A stretch of 64,000 nt of DNA from Actinernus sp. WN-2022 (GCA_030867875.1 JAOWCC010000041.1:177218-241217), one strand, 5' to 3'; shown: positions 24,176-35,634, counted from the first letter of the stretch. Numbers and translations: made by a program. Notes: a model not told the origin generated them from the letters alone.

Positions 24176-24302
24176 AATGAAACCTTCGCTCTGATTGGTC
24201 GAAATGAAATGACGTCAGGCACACGGTTTCTACCAAAGTCCATCAGATGGGGAGGGGGAGGAAGTGAGAGCGGAGAACCTCATACCGTCTGAAAATCAGG
24301 CT

Positions 24303-24530
24303 AGGGTGGCGCAGTGGTTAAGCGTTTCGCCACTTACATTTGCTTCCCAGATTCGATCCCCGGAGGCGGCGCTAAATGTGAGTTGAATTTGTTGGTATCT
24401 CGCCCTTGCTCCGAGGGTTTTTCTCCGGGTCCTCCGGTTTTTCTCCCTCCACAAAAAACACAAAAAACCAACACACTAAATTCCAATTCGATCTGTAATT
24501 TAGCCGGATCCTAGGATCAGCTCCTATAGT
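24303..24530 (+). mobile_element. tRNA-derived SINE, copy 1
   Basis: The head has a Pol III A box, TGGCGCAGTGG (24,307), and a B box, GATTCGATCCC (24,350), 43 bases apart. The body then reads TGTGAGTTGAATTTGTTGGT, CTCCGGTTTTTCTCC and AATTCGATCTG. The same modules in the same order occur at 30,598-30,830, which defines a family. The head folds only partly as a tRNA, so it is not a working tRNA gene. Confidence 0.85.
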
Positions 24531-26129
24531 TGTTTCAGTCCCATTAGAAATTCAGAGTTTTTTTATTTCTAAACTTCCCAAGCTTTAATACAAAGCTACC
24601 AGCTTTCACTTATGGCCTCAATGTTTAGTGTAATATCTTTACTTTGAGTTGCTACCATGGTTCCTCTGATCAACTTTTTGGTATAAAAATGGAGCGGTTG
24701 TTGTTTTGCCCCGATCAATTATATTAGTTCAAAGGACGTTTTATCACGTAAATGTGTCCAAATAAGGCCTCACATTTTACTCACGCTTACTGATAAAGAA
24801 TACCATTGTTTTAGGGTTAGGGTTTTTAGTATTTTAGGGGTAGGCTATTGTTTGGGTAACCAATAACATTTCAGGTTGCAAACGGTGAAGTCTGCCCCAT
24901 AAATATGAGTAATTTTGAGGTTTCTGTACAGCCGCAACTTGGAGTCCAGTAAACATTAATTATCTTCTTACCCCTCTTTGCCTTCTTACCCCTCTTTGCC
25001 AAAGCCGTTCGTCCGTCATTACTCGCTCGATTTTCCTGTAAAAGCTTGATAACTTGTAGATTCTTAGTAGCTATATGATTGCTTGTATTGATTTTCAATA
25101 TAAGAACTCTTTTTATTGAAGTAAAAATATATGCGTGAATCCATTGAAAAACTTATGTTCAAAATTATCATGATTGGTTACCTCTAAGAACTCTCTGTTC
25201 TCGCTAAAATGATGATGTACGAAGGGATTTCTAAGTGGTCTATTCCATAATGACAATTCTTCTGGATTATTTGCCTAAAGTCGTAGTGAATTATGAAAGT
25301 TGTGCCTAAATATGTAGTGAAATTTAGCTGAAATAACTGAGAAATCTGAGTTCTTCGAGTCTACCATGACTTAACTCCAAACACACAGCTAAGGCATGTT
25401 TTACGACAGAATGCCATAGTTGTAAGTCTTTCTGCTGAACTGAGAGCCTTAATACATGTCTGCTAATATGGGGAAAGCTGAAGAAGATCAATTTGACGGC
25501 AGATACCCTCACTTAGCTTTTAAATGAGGGAATACCAAGCGGTAGACTCACAGTGAATAACAATGTAACAAGAGAAAACCAGAGAAAAAGAGCGCCTGAG
25601 GTCAGCATGCCCCAAGCTGACAGGCGGTATTGCATAATTTTACGCCCTGCCCACAATGGAGTAGATTTCTGACAATGACTACTGCTTACAGAAATGGAAA
25701 AGCACAATATTTGTTGTTCCTATAGGCTATGTAATGAATCATCGTCAATTATAGCAGCTTGATAATGAAATGTACGCGTTTATGATTAGTATAAAACTTT
25801 TCCCAGGTAAAGCTGAATACATGGTCTTTACAATAAGGATTTTTTTGATATATATTCTTCACGTTTATGAGATTTTTAATTTGCAAATTTGCCTTTTACA
25901 TTGGTTCCGGAAGAAGTGTTTAACCCTTGAGCCCCAAGGGCTTTGAACTGATTTTTGGCTCTTTCTAGACAGCAACAAACCCTCCCCCCTAAGAAAACTG
26001 TAGTCACTGTTACCATGGAACTTTCAACTGACTTATAATAATGGGGGCTCAAAGTTTTTTGTCGGCCATTTTGGATATGTTGACGTCAGATCTCTACGGA
26101 GCTGGAGGGAAGTTTGTTTGGGTGCATAC
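24531..26129. other. Intergenic, no supported gene
   Basis: A 17-base duplication TTCTTACCCCTCTTTGCC lies at 24,964-25,000. On the minus strand around 25,513-25,707 is a hydrophobic stretch resembling a membrane helix (LFLWFSLVTLLFTVSLPLG), interrupted by a stop; I could not support it as a receptor. Nothing else was recognised. Confidence 0.4.
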
Positions 26130-29100
26130 AGAATCAGGAAATTGTACAATTTTTCACTTGATTTGGTCGTTATGGTATCATATCTGCATTTTGACGAAAT
26201 AGTTGATTGTTTTAGCAATGTGAAGAAAACGATTTTTAATTTTGTTTTAAAATGAAGTGTTACATGTAAAAAACTTAATATGTTATAATTGTTCTGTTTT
26301 CAGAAAGTACATAGTTGTAATAGAATGCCTTTGGTAGAGCAGTTTTGTTTTCATTTAATTTTGTTCATGTTAGAAGAGGAGCGACAGTAATTATATAGTG
26401 TGGGACTTGTGTTGATTCTGTAAGAGGTGGCTGGTGCCTACATGTGGACTTTGTCACCCAAGCTTTGTGTTTGCTAGCTTTAAACGAAACAGTACTTCTT
26501 GCTGTTTTCCCAGAAAAAAAGGAAGCTTGCAATAGTATACATTTCCCATCCTAGTTCCTTCAGTGTTTACTTGATGTTTTTGAATATCTGGACTAAAACA
26601 GCAAAGGGGCATGTCTACTTGAGAAATGGAGACTCTTCAAGCACCATCACTTCTCTTGATCTTCATTTTATCCTCCCCAGGCATGCAAGCACAAGCAAAG
26701 TGAGATAAATATACATGTGTAGGATAATTGTAAGATATAAATAGCCTCCATAGGAAACTAGATATACATGTATGAGAACAAATATACATTTTTTCATGTA
26801 TACTTTATTTGAGACAATAAACTGTTAATTGTAAACCTGTTTTTAATTGTTACACGGTAAAACAATGAAGGACTAAAAAGATTTTTTTAAAGTATTTGCT
26901 TTAATGTTTTTTTAAATGCAGCAGAATCCTCTATATTGCTGAGTATATAATTTCCCACAAAAGTGAAACCTATATTCTAAAAGTTGAAACTGTTTACACG
27001 TATCTCTCTTTTTTCATTTGCCTAATGGTTACAAATCTACATAATTTGTACAGGAATCCATAAGCAATTACATATAATCAAATTGTTTGTTAATTTGTTT
27101 GAAAAATGTGGGGGCTTCCTTTTTTCATGATCCTCTTCTTGGAGTTACACAGAAACTACATTATTAGCATAATGCAGAGGTTTCATTAATTTTCAGTGTA
27201 CCTGGCTTGGACTTTGAAAGTAGCTGTGGATTTGCCTTTAGTAATAAATGTAATTTACAATACAAATATTATAGTATGTGTAGCTAGTTTTACATGTAAA
27301 TAGCTATTTCAGGCTAAGTGCAATGTAGATGCATGCTGGAGCTGGAGCTCTGGTTGTAGCCAGGTTATTTTGAAACCCCTGTTAATTAGTGGCTATTTTG
27401 TGTATGGCCCCATTTTCTGTGCATCTGTAGTATACTTATTTTATGACTTGTGTGATTAATTTTAAGTGAAGATTATTTTCTGAAATTATGTGAAGGCTAA
27501 TCTAAGAAACATGTCAATATTAATAAGTGTATGTTTTTTCTCAATTTGATTTTTTAAATGAAATTTGTATGAATTATGTGAAATAATTTTAAAGGTACTG
27601 TGAATCATGTGTATGTCGTGCTTGTGTTTTATATATTATTTTATGTGAACTTATTTCAGAAGTGAATCATATGTATATGTTTGAATTGCTAATGCCCTTA
27701 ATGGGATCATTTTAAGGCAGGAAGAGGGTCAGCTTTTTTCTAAATAGTTTTGAGGAAGGAGGGGGAAGGGTTAGGTGCCCAGTGAATGAATGTGATAGTC
27801 CAGTCTGTGTAAGCACAATAATTAATTTGGGAAAAGAAAGCAATGAGGGGAAAGTATGTTGGAATGAAGCACATGTTTCCAATGGCTTCCATTTTATAAT
27901 AATATTAACAATCAGACTGTGTAAGTAAAGAAATAATTAATTAATAATAGTTCTATTATAGTAATGATATCAATGCTAAAGCTCAGGGATGCTCTGAGAT
28001 GGTATTTTTTTCTGAATTTAAGGTTCAGATGCAAATATGTAATTGACTATAATCATATTAGTATTATTGAAAGTATTATTATTTTATATCAGTCTAAAAT
28101 TTAACTTAAAAGAATTAAAAACCCTTATGATTTCAATTAACATTAACATGCAATGTAAGTGTGAGCAGAGATTCTTAGTATTGATATCATTATTATATTA
28201 GAACTGTTGTTTTTAATATTAATATTAATATTTTTATAATTAAAATAATATCATTATTAGTCAATTAGTTATTTTGTCATGTCTTGCATTTAAAAAATAT
28301 GTTCACCAACACATATGTATCTGATTGTTAATGTTAGTATTATGAATAAAACCTCATTGGAATTAATCTCCCTAGCCATCACAAGTTTCCTTTCCCAAAT
28401 ACATTACCAAACTATATAAACTGAATGAAATATTACATTCTTTCAATCAACACCTACAATGTTACCCTTCTAAACTCAAAATGTGAGTTACAACATCAAC
28501 ACACATGATTTACCTCTAATTAAATTTTATAGAATCGATTTGCATATATTAAGACAATTATTTAATATTCACATGTTTCATAGATTTAAAGTACATACTA
28601 CATACATGTTCTTGGTTTTGGTAGAGAATAAGGATCAAGAGAAGTGATGGTGCTGAAGAGTATACATTTCTCAAGTCTTCCATATACTCATTTGTGTATG
28701 GGTCCAACTAATTATTTTGTTCTTTTCTACAGTAAAAATAAACATTTTTAAAACACTTATAGTCTCAAATAATGAGAAAGTATAGATGAAAACTATATAG
28801 TTAACATTGGTATTTATATGCTCATAGTTTGTTATATTTGCCTGACTTTGCTTTTGCTTGGGGAGAATAGAGATCAAGAGAAATTATTGTGTTTGCATGA
28901 AGTCTGCATTTCTCGACAAGTAATCTGTATAACCAGGTGATCATTTACAATTTCGGTCCAGATATTCAAAACCAGTAAACAGACACTGAGTCATTTGGGA
29001 AGAGAATCACGTTTACTATTTTAGAGAAAAATCAGCAAAACCAGAAGTACTGCTTCTTTGTTTGATCTGCATAAAATGTGCAAAGCCAACACAAAGCTTG

Positions 29101-29450
29101 GGTAAGAAAGTCCACATTCAGGCTCTTCATTTCATAAACCAACCACCTCTCTTACAGAACTGCACAAAAGTCCCACACAATATCATTAGTGTAACTCCTC
29201 TTCTAACATGAACACAATTAAATGAACACAAACCTGCTCTGCCAAAGGCATTCGATAACAACTAGGTTTTATTGTTGGCTTTCTGAAAACAGAACAATTA
29301 TAACATATTGTCTATAACATGTAACACTTCATTTTCAAACAAATTAAAAATCATTTACTTTACATTCGTAAAACAATCAACTATTTCGTCAAAATACCGA
29401 TGTGATACCATAACCAAATCAAGTGAAATGTTATACAAGTTCTTGATAAT
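26130..29450 (-). mobile_element. Long non-autonomous element, copy 2, with inverted arms
   Basis: The left arm (26,130-26,730) is the inverse of the right arm (about 28,610-29,450): CATTTTGACGAAATAGTTGA faces TCAACTATTTCGTCAAAATA, TGCCTTTGGTAGAGCAG faces CTGCTCTGCCAAAGGCA, and the AGATCAAGAGAAGTGATGGT block sits in both. Arm identity is roughly 80-85% by eye. The interior (26,730-28,340) matches 7,080-9,600 in inverse. No coding frame is conserved. I take the arms to be long terminal inverted repeats of a non-autonomous DNA transposon. Confidence 0.72.
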
Positions 29451-30597
29451 AGCTCTGTACATTTACTTACAGTCTTTGGTAATGCGGATTGTTGTTCCAG
29501 GATTTCTACTGCTGTAAAGTGTAGACAGTCTAGTCACTAGACACTACTGACTACTGTAACTTCAAATGCTTCGTTTGAAAAATGGTATGAAAATATCGAA
29601 TATGGTATTATATATGTTGAAAACCATTACCTTCTTGGTTCTCTACCGAAGTATAGAGCTTATATATTCACAAGTTTCCTTATTTTTGGCGTTTTTCCAG
29701 TTGCATATGAACATTTCGAAATGCTTCTTGAAGACAGAGTTGAACGAGCAATTGTAGCATTTTTGCTGTGAACTGGATTATGTGTTATTTGAGTTCAGAG
29801 AAGTCACTGAAGAATATCAGTCCATGGTGTGAAGTAATAAAGTAATCGTGGTATTTCTTGAGCTGTGAGAGGTCCCTGGAAAAGAGCTACCAATTCACTC
29901 CCGCTCAGCGGCCATCTTGATTCACTTTTAATAAAGTGCCTAGTGCGCATGCCCTCCGGTTTTTCCGCTTTGTCCAAAGCAAGTAACCAGTAATAATGCC
30001 ATATGGCACTCTTGGAAGTGAAAGGTTTAACTCTGAACTGGCCCCTGCGATAACTCGCGATTTTCAAGCTTTTATCGTGTCATCCCAACATCTCGCATAC
30101 GTTATTTCGGCAGCAAACACATAGAAATATGCAGTCTAATTATTCACTGTATATTAAATAGTTTTTGGATGAGGTAGAGAGTGATATCAAAAACTGTCAA
30201 GTCCAAGTCCTATTGTACGATCTCCGCGGTTTCGATTGTTCAATACTACATTAATCTAAAAGAAGTGGTAGGTCTATGAATAACGAATGACCGAATTGAT
30301 TGTACAAATCTTGCAACTAGATATCAAGTGATTAGGATCACACAAGATTTTTAGCTTTGTAGTTTGGAAAACGGTATTTTCGGGGCTAGCTGTCTTTCGG
30401 AGTAATTCGTGACCTATCTATCGTGACTCCGTGAAGTAGCACACTGAGGTAGCTCAATTTTTGGTAATTGTTAATCGCGTTATAAGAGTTTGTTTGGGTT
30501 TGTCGCCAGCAAAAAAAATGGAAAACGTTTCGCTGCTCTTTTGAGTGGTTTCGTATTCAGAATTTTTATCCCTAAGTAGCACAAGGGGTGAGCAGCC
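29451..30597. other. Intergenic, no supported gene
   Basis: An 87-codon minus-strand frame at 29,804-30,067 has no recognised domain. A GCGGCCATCTTG word at 29,907-29,918 matches the YY1-type motif noted in the hairpin MITE. Confidence 0.35.
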
Positions 30598-30830
30598 AGG
30601 GTGGCGCAGAGGTTAAGCGCTTCGCCTCTCACCTCTCTGGCACAGGTTCGATTCCCGAACGCCACATGTGAGTTGAGTTTGTCGATATCTCTCCCTTGCT
30701 CTGAGGAATTCTCCGGGTTCTCCGGTTTTCTTCCCCCCCCCCCCTAAGAAAACAACACGCTAAATTACAATTCGATCTATGGTGTAGGCGGGTCCTGACT
30801 TTGATCAGCCCCGATGATTGGTTCAGGCAA
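30598..30830 (+). mobile_element. tRNA-derived SINE, copy 2
   Basis: The A box TGGCGCAGAGG (30,602) and B box GGTTCGATTCC (30,645) have the same 43-base spacing as copy 1. The shared body continues TGTGAGTTGAGTTTGTCGAT, CTCCGGGTTCTCCGGTTTTC and AATTCGATCTATG. A run of about 13 C at 30,734 is specific to this copy. It lies upstream of the secreted-protein gene in the same orientation. Confidence 0.87.
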
Positions 30831-31471
30831 CCGTTAACAAATCGTTGTTAGAGGTACATTTACCTACAGTTATAGTCTTGAAGTATGGCTGTCACAAAGT
30901 GTGACTTTTGGCGGTTGTCTGTTCCCACCTTTGTTGAATGACATTTATCTCTCAACACCTCATTGAGATAAACGGATTAGTGATTATCGCGATACTTGAA
31001 TAAATGGCCACGCTCGTGGCAAATTAATCCCAAGCTGGGTGGTGTCGCGTAGTTGATGTCTTCATTCACCAAACTGAGCTTGACGCTGCCATACAAAGCA
31101 CATTTCACACATAGATGGTGTGACTACACAGTAGCTTTTCTGGGCGCAACATAAAAGTAATGTAGTCTCATGACACCCAAGTCATGATGCGATTAGATTC
31201 GTGAAAGCATGATATATCATCAGTTTTCGTATGTCAGTTTAACGCTTCGAAAGCCCTTCTCAGGCTATCGTGCTTGTTGAGAAATCTTCACCAAAATTTA
31301 CGGTGAAGAAAAGCAGTTTGACTAATTCCCCTAGATACATGTTAAATGCAAAAACAATACTTTAAATAATGCCTTTAAAACGTACCCAAGTTAATTTTAG
31401 GCATACATTGTATCTAGACATTGGTATCAAAGCTGTGAAAGGAACATCGTTTACCACTTTTGTTTCAGGGA
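30831..31471. other. Upstream region of the WAP-FN3 gene
   Basis: A pyrimidine tract ending TTTTGTTTCAG at 31,468 directly precedes exon 1. This suggests that a 5' untranslated exon lies further left. I could not identify that exon or a promoter. Confidence 0.35.
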
Positions 31472-31544
31472 ATGCAGGGAACACAGGTCTGTCTTACTGT
31501 TGTGCTCCTCATCCTAAGTTCAAATTTACACAAGGGAAACTCCG
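31472..31544 (+). CDS. WAP-FN3 secreted protein, exon 1 (signal peptide)
   Basis: The ATG at 31,472 opens 24 codons beginning MQGTQVCLTVVLLILSSN: a short polar start, a hydrophobic core and small residues, as in a classical secretion signal. The exon ends TCCG|GTAAAT, a good donor, in phase 1. All later junctions in the gene use the same phase. The acceptor-like TTTCAG three bases before the ATG suggests a non-coding leader exon upstream. With the exons below, this encodes an extracellular, multidomain protein. Confidence 0.75.
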
Positions 31545-32320
31545 GTAAATAATCACTTTCTTCGAAAAATTGAAAGACAAAAATATTAAGCAGCATTTGG
31601 GTGATCCAAGAGATGTTTTACGTCTAGTATAGATTCATATACAGCGTTTATGTTTTTAATTCGTTCATAATAACCTTGATACATTTCTATTTCAAACATC
31701 TCAAGCGTTAGTTGATGGAAAAGGCATCTCATTGGTAGTTATAATTGTCATTATGATTGTCAGAATTGATTATTACGCAAGGAGCAGTGTTTACATCTTA
31801 TAAGAGGTTGTAAAAGTTTAATGGCAATTAAAGTGGCTGAAAGAGTGGTCAACGTGTAGGTCAATATTCGGATAGACGCAGCCAGTTAGACTACCGTAAT
31901 TTACACTCTATTTGGAATTTCTAACCAGGTCAAAGACCTGACAGAAATGCAGAGTAGCACATGCAGTATATAAATTGAAATATTTAACAATTATTCACCT
32001 CAATGTCGGTGAGTAGTGGTGGATATTTACCTCGCCGCCTATACCACACATTAGTGAATAGCCAGCACCAAAAAGTTCTTTTATTTTCTGTCAGATGGAC
32101 AAAATCTCGCGCGAGGTGATCGCTGCTTCGCTCGGAGGTGAATATGAAATCATATTTACTGTTTGAGTAGCCAATCAGAGCGCGCGAAAAGTGATATTTA
32201 CTGGTGTGGTATATACTAAATATAGTTATAACAAAATATACACATGTATCATGACGTTTATCTCAATGATATCGGCCGACACATACAAGGAGTTTTCGAA
32301 ATCTATTATAACATCCACAG

Positions 32321-32461
32321 GAATCTGCCCAAGGTATCCACCAGCAGCAGAATGTCCCCCAGAACCAGACGATGAGTGCCACAGGGACGATGAGTGCGCA
32401 ATATTGCATCCAGGCAGAGGTTTAAAGTGTTGTTTGGAGGGATGTGATTTGATTTGTGTAT
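32321..32461 (+). CDS. WAP-FN3 secreted protein, exon 2 (WAP four-disulfide core)
   Basis: The acceptor CCACAG|GA joins phase 1 from exon 1. The 47 codons hold exactly eight cysteines in the WAP spacing: ICP, AEC, DEC, DEC, KCC, GC and IC. The donor is GTGTAT|GTAAGT. WAP domains (whey acidic protein, elafin, anosmin-1) are small disulfide-locked modules that often inhibit serine proteases or bind matrix partners. A WAP module placed before FN3 repeats is the arrangement of anosmin-1. The cysteine-rich box that precedes WAP in vertebrate anosmin was not seen. Confidence 0.9.
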
Positions 32462-32529
32462 GTAAGTATCGATTGAAACCATTTTATAGATCACACCTGT
32501 ATCGGTGGCCAACATAACGATGTCGTGAT

Positions 32530-33715
32530 GGGTGTAGTGTTCTGAGAATCTTCCGAGTAATCGAGACGAAGCGAGAGCGTAGGCTGATACGTGCCTTTAG
32601 TTGTGTTATGTAGGGAGCGCTGGATGCGTTCAGACGTTTCTAGTGAGGGAGTCCGTATCTGTATTAAGCGACATTGTTGTGTGTGGGGGGAGGGTGTGGG
32701 TGTGTGGTATGTGTACGTTTTCCGGGCTACGGGGTGGGGCCTTGCTCGGTCCGAGGTTTGTGTGGGCAGTCCACTGCGGCGTGACGCATTTTAATGGACC
32801 TTATGTATAAACACGGGCCACAAAGAGATGTTTCTCGAATACTCCTTCAACCCTTGTCACAGTTGTTGGACTGGAAGGCCCCATAATAGCGTACGGGGGT
32901 GACCTTCCTAGTGTTACACTAGCTCCGACGCTGACTGACTCGAGGTGTGGAATCTTGCGGATGACTCGAGCGTGTAGGTCGTCGAAGGCGTTGTACTCCA
33001 TTGTACTTGGCCGCGCTTTATCTTTTTCAGGATCGTCTTGTGACCGTATTTTTCATATTTTCTAGGTCTCCTAAGTGACGCAAGCGACCGGTTCGCTCAG
33101 GTTCTCGGATAAGCCCAGAAACAATTATTTCGAGCTCGCCAGTCATACGTTGCTGATAGGAACGTTCGGCAAATGTAAACTCTTGTGTGCTTGGCAAAGC
33201 ATTCAAGAGATCCTCATGAGGCCAGAAGACATAATGTGATACTAAAACGGATGCCTTGCGTGCCAGACCGCTCCTCAATTTCTTACCTGCGATTTTTGAA
33301 TCGGCTTTCTTTATTCTCGTCAATAATTTCTTATGATAAAATTATTCTTCAAGGGATTCGTCGCTGGACTCGCCTGGAATCGGTGCCTTCGTCCGAGAAT
33401 TCTTGGTTATGGAGTTCTAGTTTGGCGATCTGGCGATCAACCTTATGCTCTAGCGACTTGACAGCTCTGAGATCTGTGATAGTTGGGTCATGTTTCTTGG
33501 CGTGGGCCGTGTCGTTGCACTCAGGTTTTAACGAATTCTGAATGACTTTTAAGCCTTCTAGAGCGGTGATTATCCCCTCCAAAGTCACGTGAGGCTTTAG
33601 GAACTTTGCAGGCAGGACAAAGGGATTTTCTTACCTTGGTGAATGATCGGCCATCTTGGAAGGGCGTAATGTTCGATAATGTTCGAACACGTTCAATAAT
33701 GGAGGTGTACAATCA
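32530..33715 (-). pseudogene. Gag-like retroelement remnant in intron 2
   Basis: Two minus-strand frames, shifted relative to each other, give a coiled-coil-like region (TDLRAVKSLEHKVDRQIAKL at 33,349-33,588) followed by a basic segment and LVSHYVFWPHEDLLNALPST, QEFTFAERSYQQ (33,027-33,323). I recall similar proteins, a coiled coil then a basic region then a WPHE-type motif, as first ORFs of animal retroelements, but the family is uncertain. Frameshifts mark it as dead. The GC-richer DNA at 32,530-32,800 may be its downstream part. Confidence 0.45.
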
Positions 33716-33949
33716 TGAGCAGTGTTCAACCTAAGTCACCGAGCAATACGAAACCTATGCTAACCGGATGGAAGATCACGTTATGATATCACGTCTGATG
33801 ATAATTGACATTTATGTACAACTACATAATTAACCAAATTATCCATTACTCCTCGTTAACTTAGTAATATTTATTCTGCTCCTCCTTTTTCCTATTTAAA
33901 AAAATCATCTCTCAAGAAGTTAAAAACTTTCCACTGAACTATTTTTCAG

Positions 33950-34291
33950 TGCCGATCCCAGTTCCTCCAACAAGTTTTCCACAAAACATCAGCGTTATAA
34001 CTATTAACACTACATCGCTGCTCGTGAAGTGGACTCCGTTACCAAAAGTACACCAGAAGGAAGATTTCAAAGGGTACAAGGTGTCTGTAAAGAGAACAGG
34101 AGACCAAAAGAGACCAGAAAACCAGAAGACAGAAGGAGACAAAAAGGATACTCATCCCAAAGTTGTTAATAGTACAAGCATTGTGTTGAGTGACCTTTAC
34201 AAGTGCACCGATTACCTAGTGACGGTGCTTGCTTACAATCGCGATGGGGACGGGCCAATGTCCCCATCAGTCAGCTTCAAGACGAATAAAG
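33950..34291 (+). CDS. WAP-FN3 secreted protein, exon 3 (FN3 domain 1, type A)
   Basis: The exon is TTTTTCAG to AAAG|GTAGCG, 342 bases, phase 1 at both ends. It encodes one complete fibronectin type III domain: PPTSFPQNISVITINTTSLL, the B-strand Trp in VKWTPL, and the C-terminal YLVTVLAYNRDGDGPMS with the tyrosine-corner Tyr. A lysine- and glutamate-rich insert (KRPENQKTEGDKKD) lengthens the C-C' loop compared with exons 7 and 11, which are otherwise its closest relatives. FN3 modules act as spacers and binding surfaces in extracellular proteins. Confidence 0.93.
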
Positions 34292-34808
34292 GTAGCGTGT
34301 AGTATGAATACTACATTTATTGACTGACAATTATTTCACTAAAGTAAATCTAAGACCACGGCCAAAACTATTGGAACGGCCCCCTATTCCCCCATCTCAA
34401 TGTTGAGTAACCAAATGGTAAAGGAAAACGTTCGCATCTCACAACATTTAATATGAGTGAGGGGTTGTCACATGAGTCTCGGTGTTCATCTAGTTTTGTC
34501 CATTGTTGTAGCTTATTTAACCTGTTAGTTGGATAATACTGTAAAGAAAATAGAAAAGTCAAGTCATAACAATTTAATATGTTACACAGAACGTTTTTAA
34601 TTATTAGATTACTCGATTTAATCAAACGTAGAACTAGGGGATAGTAATTCGTAATAGCGTTTAATTTCAGACACGTTTAATTTCATACACAATCAATAAA
34701 GTGCTAGCTCATATCTAGATGACACAATGTGTGTGAGATGCAAGCAAGCCTAGGTAAGATTGTGTGTTAATTTAGGTCCTAACAAATTTATTTTTAACCT
34801 ATAATCAG

Positions 34809-35108
34809 ACATACCTGGTGTACCATCCATTACTAACAACGAAAAGGAGCAACCTGGATGCAGTATTCATTTGAAATGGAAGCAGCCTTACAACAACAAT
34901 TGCCCTGTCGATATGTACAGTATGTACTACAGATTGGTGCAGTCCAGTGAGAGAAGCAGTCCTTGGTTTGTAGTGAACACGACTCACAACAATTACGAGC
35001 TGTTGCTTCAGTGTGACAAGTTTTATGATTTCATGGTTCGTGCCTCTAATGCCAAGGGGATATCTGAAGTTAACTATTATAAGAAAAGAAGAATAAAAAC
35101 TGGCAAAG
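34809..35108 (+). CDS. WAP-FN3 secreted protein, exon 4 (FN3 domain 2, type B)
   Basis: The exon is AATCAG to AAAG|GTAGGC, 300 bases, phase 1-1. The FN3 domain contains three cysteines (GCSIHLKW, NNCPVDMY, LQCDKFYDF) at positions conserved in exon 8 but absent from the other FN3 exons. The core reads IHLKWKQPY, then YDFMVRASNAKGIS. Two of the three cysteines could bond; the partner of the third is unknown. The domain is shorter between strands than type A. Confidence 0.92.
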
Positions 35109-35437
35109 GTAGGCAGTCAAAATTATTTCACCCATCTTCAAGAAAGGAAACTGAAATAAGATCTTGAAAGACAAAATAGACAACAAGTAAAGCATAAGAA
35201 ACATTTATTTACTTACAAGGGTCTGTGATCAACTAACGTCTTTAAAACGGAACCATTAGCAACTAATATGTGGCGCCTTTCGGGGATGATTCAGCTGAAA
35301 ATGCTTAAACAAACATTCACTATCTTATGACCTTGCTGAACAATTTCGATCAAGTAGAGTCTTGATTATTTTGCCCACTGATCCAGGTCAATAAGATCGA
35401 CCCACTGATTCAGCCGCTTTTATATGTGGGGAAGAGT

Positions 35438-35478
35438 GCAGGCTCTGACGTAGGGCTAGCGCTCGAAACGTCAGCTGC
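35438..35478 (+). ncRNA. Hammerhead-ribozyme-like motif, probably a decayed Penelope or retrozyme remnant
   Basis: CTGACGT (35,445) lies where the conserved CUGANGA belongs. GGGC/GCTC with loop TAGC forms stem II (35,453-35,464), and GAAA (35,465) follows. ACGT is a two-base-pair stem III of the dimer type, GTC (35,470-35,472) is the cleavage triplet, and GCAG(G)CT pairs with AGCTGC as stem I. One core position (T where A is required) differs, so cleavage would be weak or lost. Similar motifs are known in Penelope-like elements and retrozymes. Confidence 0.45.
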
Positions 35479-35634
35479 TAGTCGCTTCCCAAGGCGGTTA
35501 GCATACCTTAATCGACTTTTAGGTGATCAGAACAAAAGGCGTTTAAACTATGATTTGTTTGATGTCGAAAAATAAGTTATATTATTAGAAAAGCTGGCCG
35601 TAATCTGCCTGATACGCTTTTATTTCGACAACAG

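Larger units (their letters stand above)
15233..24290. mobile_element. Composite element of about 9 kb with inverted terminal repeats and nested insertions
   Basis: The left end (AGACGGTAT, ATCTGATGGACTTTGG, then GACCAATCAGAGCGAAGGTT at 15,299) returns in inverse order at the right end (AACCTTCGCTCTGATTGGTC at 24,183, CCAAAGTCCATCAGAT, ATACCGTCT ending 24,290). Just inside, ACAGGAAAAAG.TTCCCTCC.ATACCAAC is matched in inverse by GTTGGTATGGGAGGGA.TTTTTCCCTGT at 22,778-22,817. If the terminus is taken at GACGGTAT, the flanks show a possible three-base duplication TGA. No transposase is recognised inside, so it is non-autonomous. Younger elements have landed in it: a MITE (17,370), a large palindrome (18,583) and an inverted-repeat element (22,820). 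Confidence 0.65.

Noticed and set aside
24303..24375. tRNA gene
   Set aside because: A and B boxes are present, but the cloverleaf is incomplete and the body continues as a SINE shared with 30.6 kb.
25324..25707. Possible GPCR fragment on the minus strand
   Set aside because: A hydrophobic helix-like stretch exists, but it is broken by a stop and no DRY, NPxxY or other receptor motif was found.
29804..30067. 87-codon minus-strand frame upstream of the SINE
   Set aside because: No domain, no splice context and no supporting neighbour.
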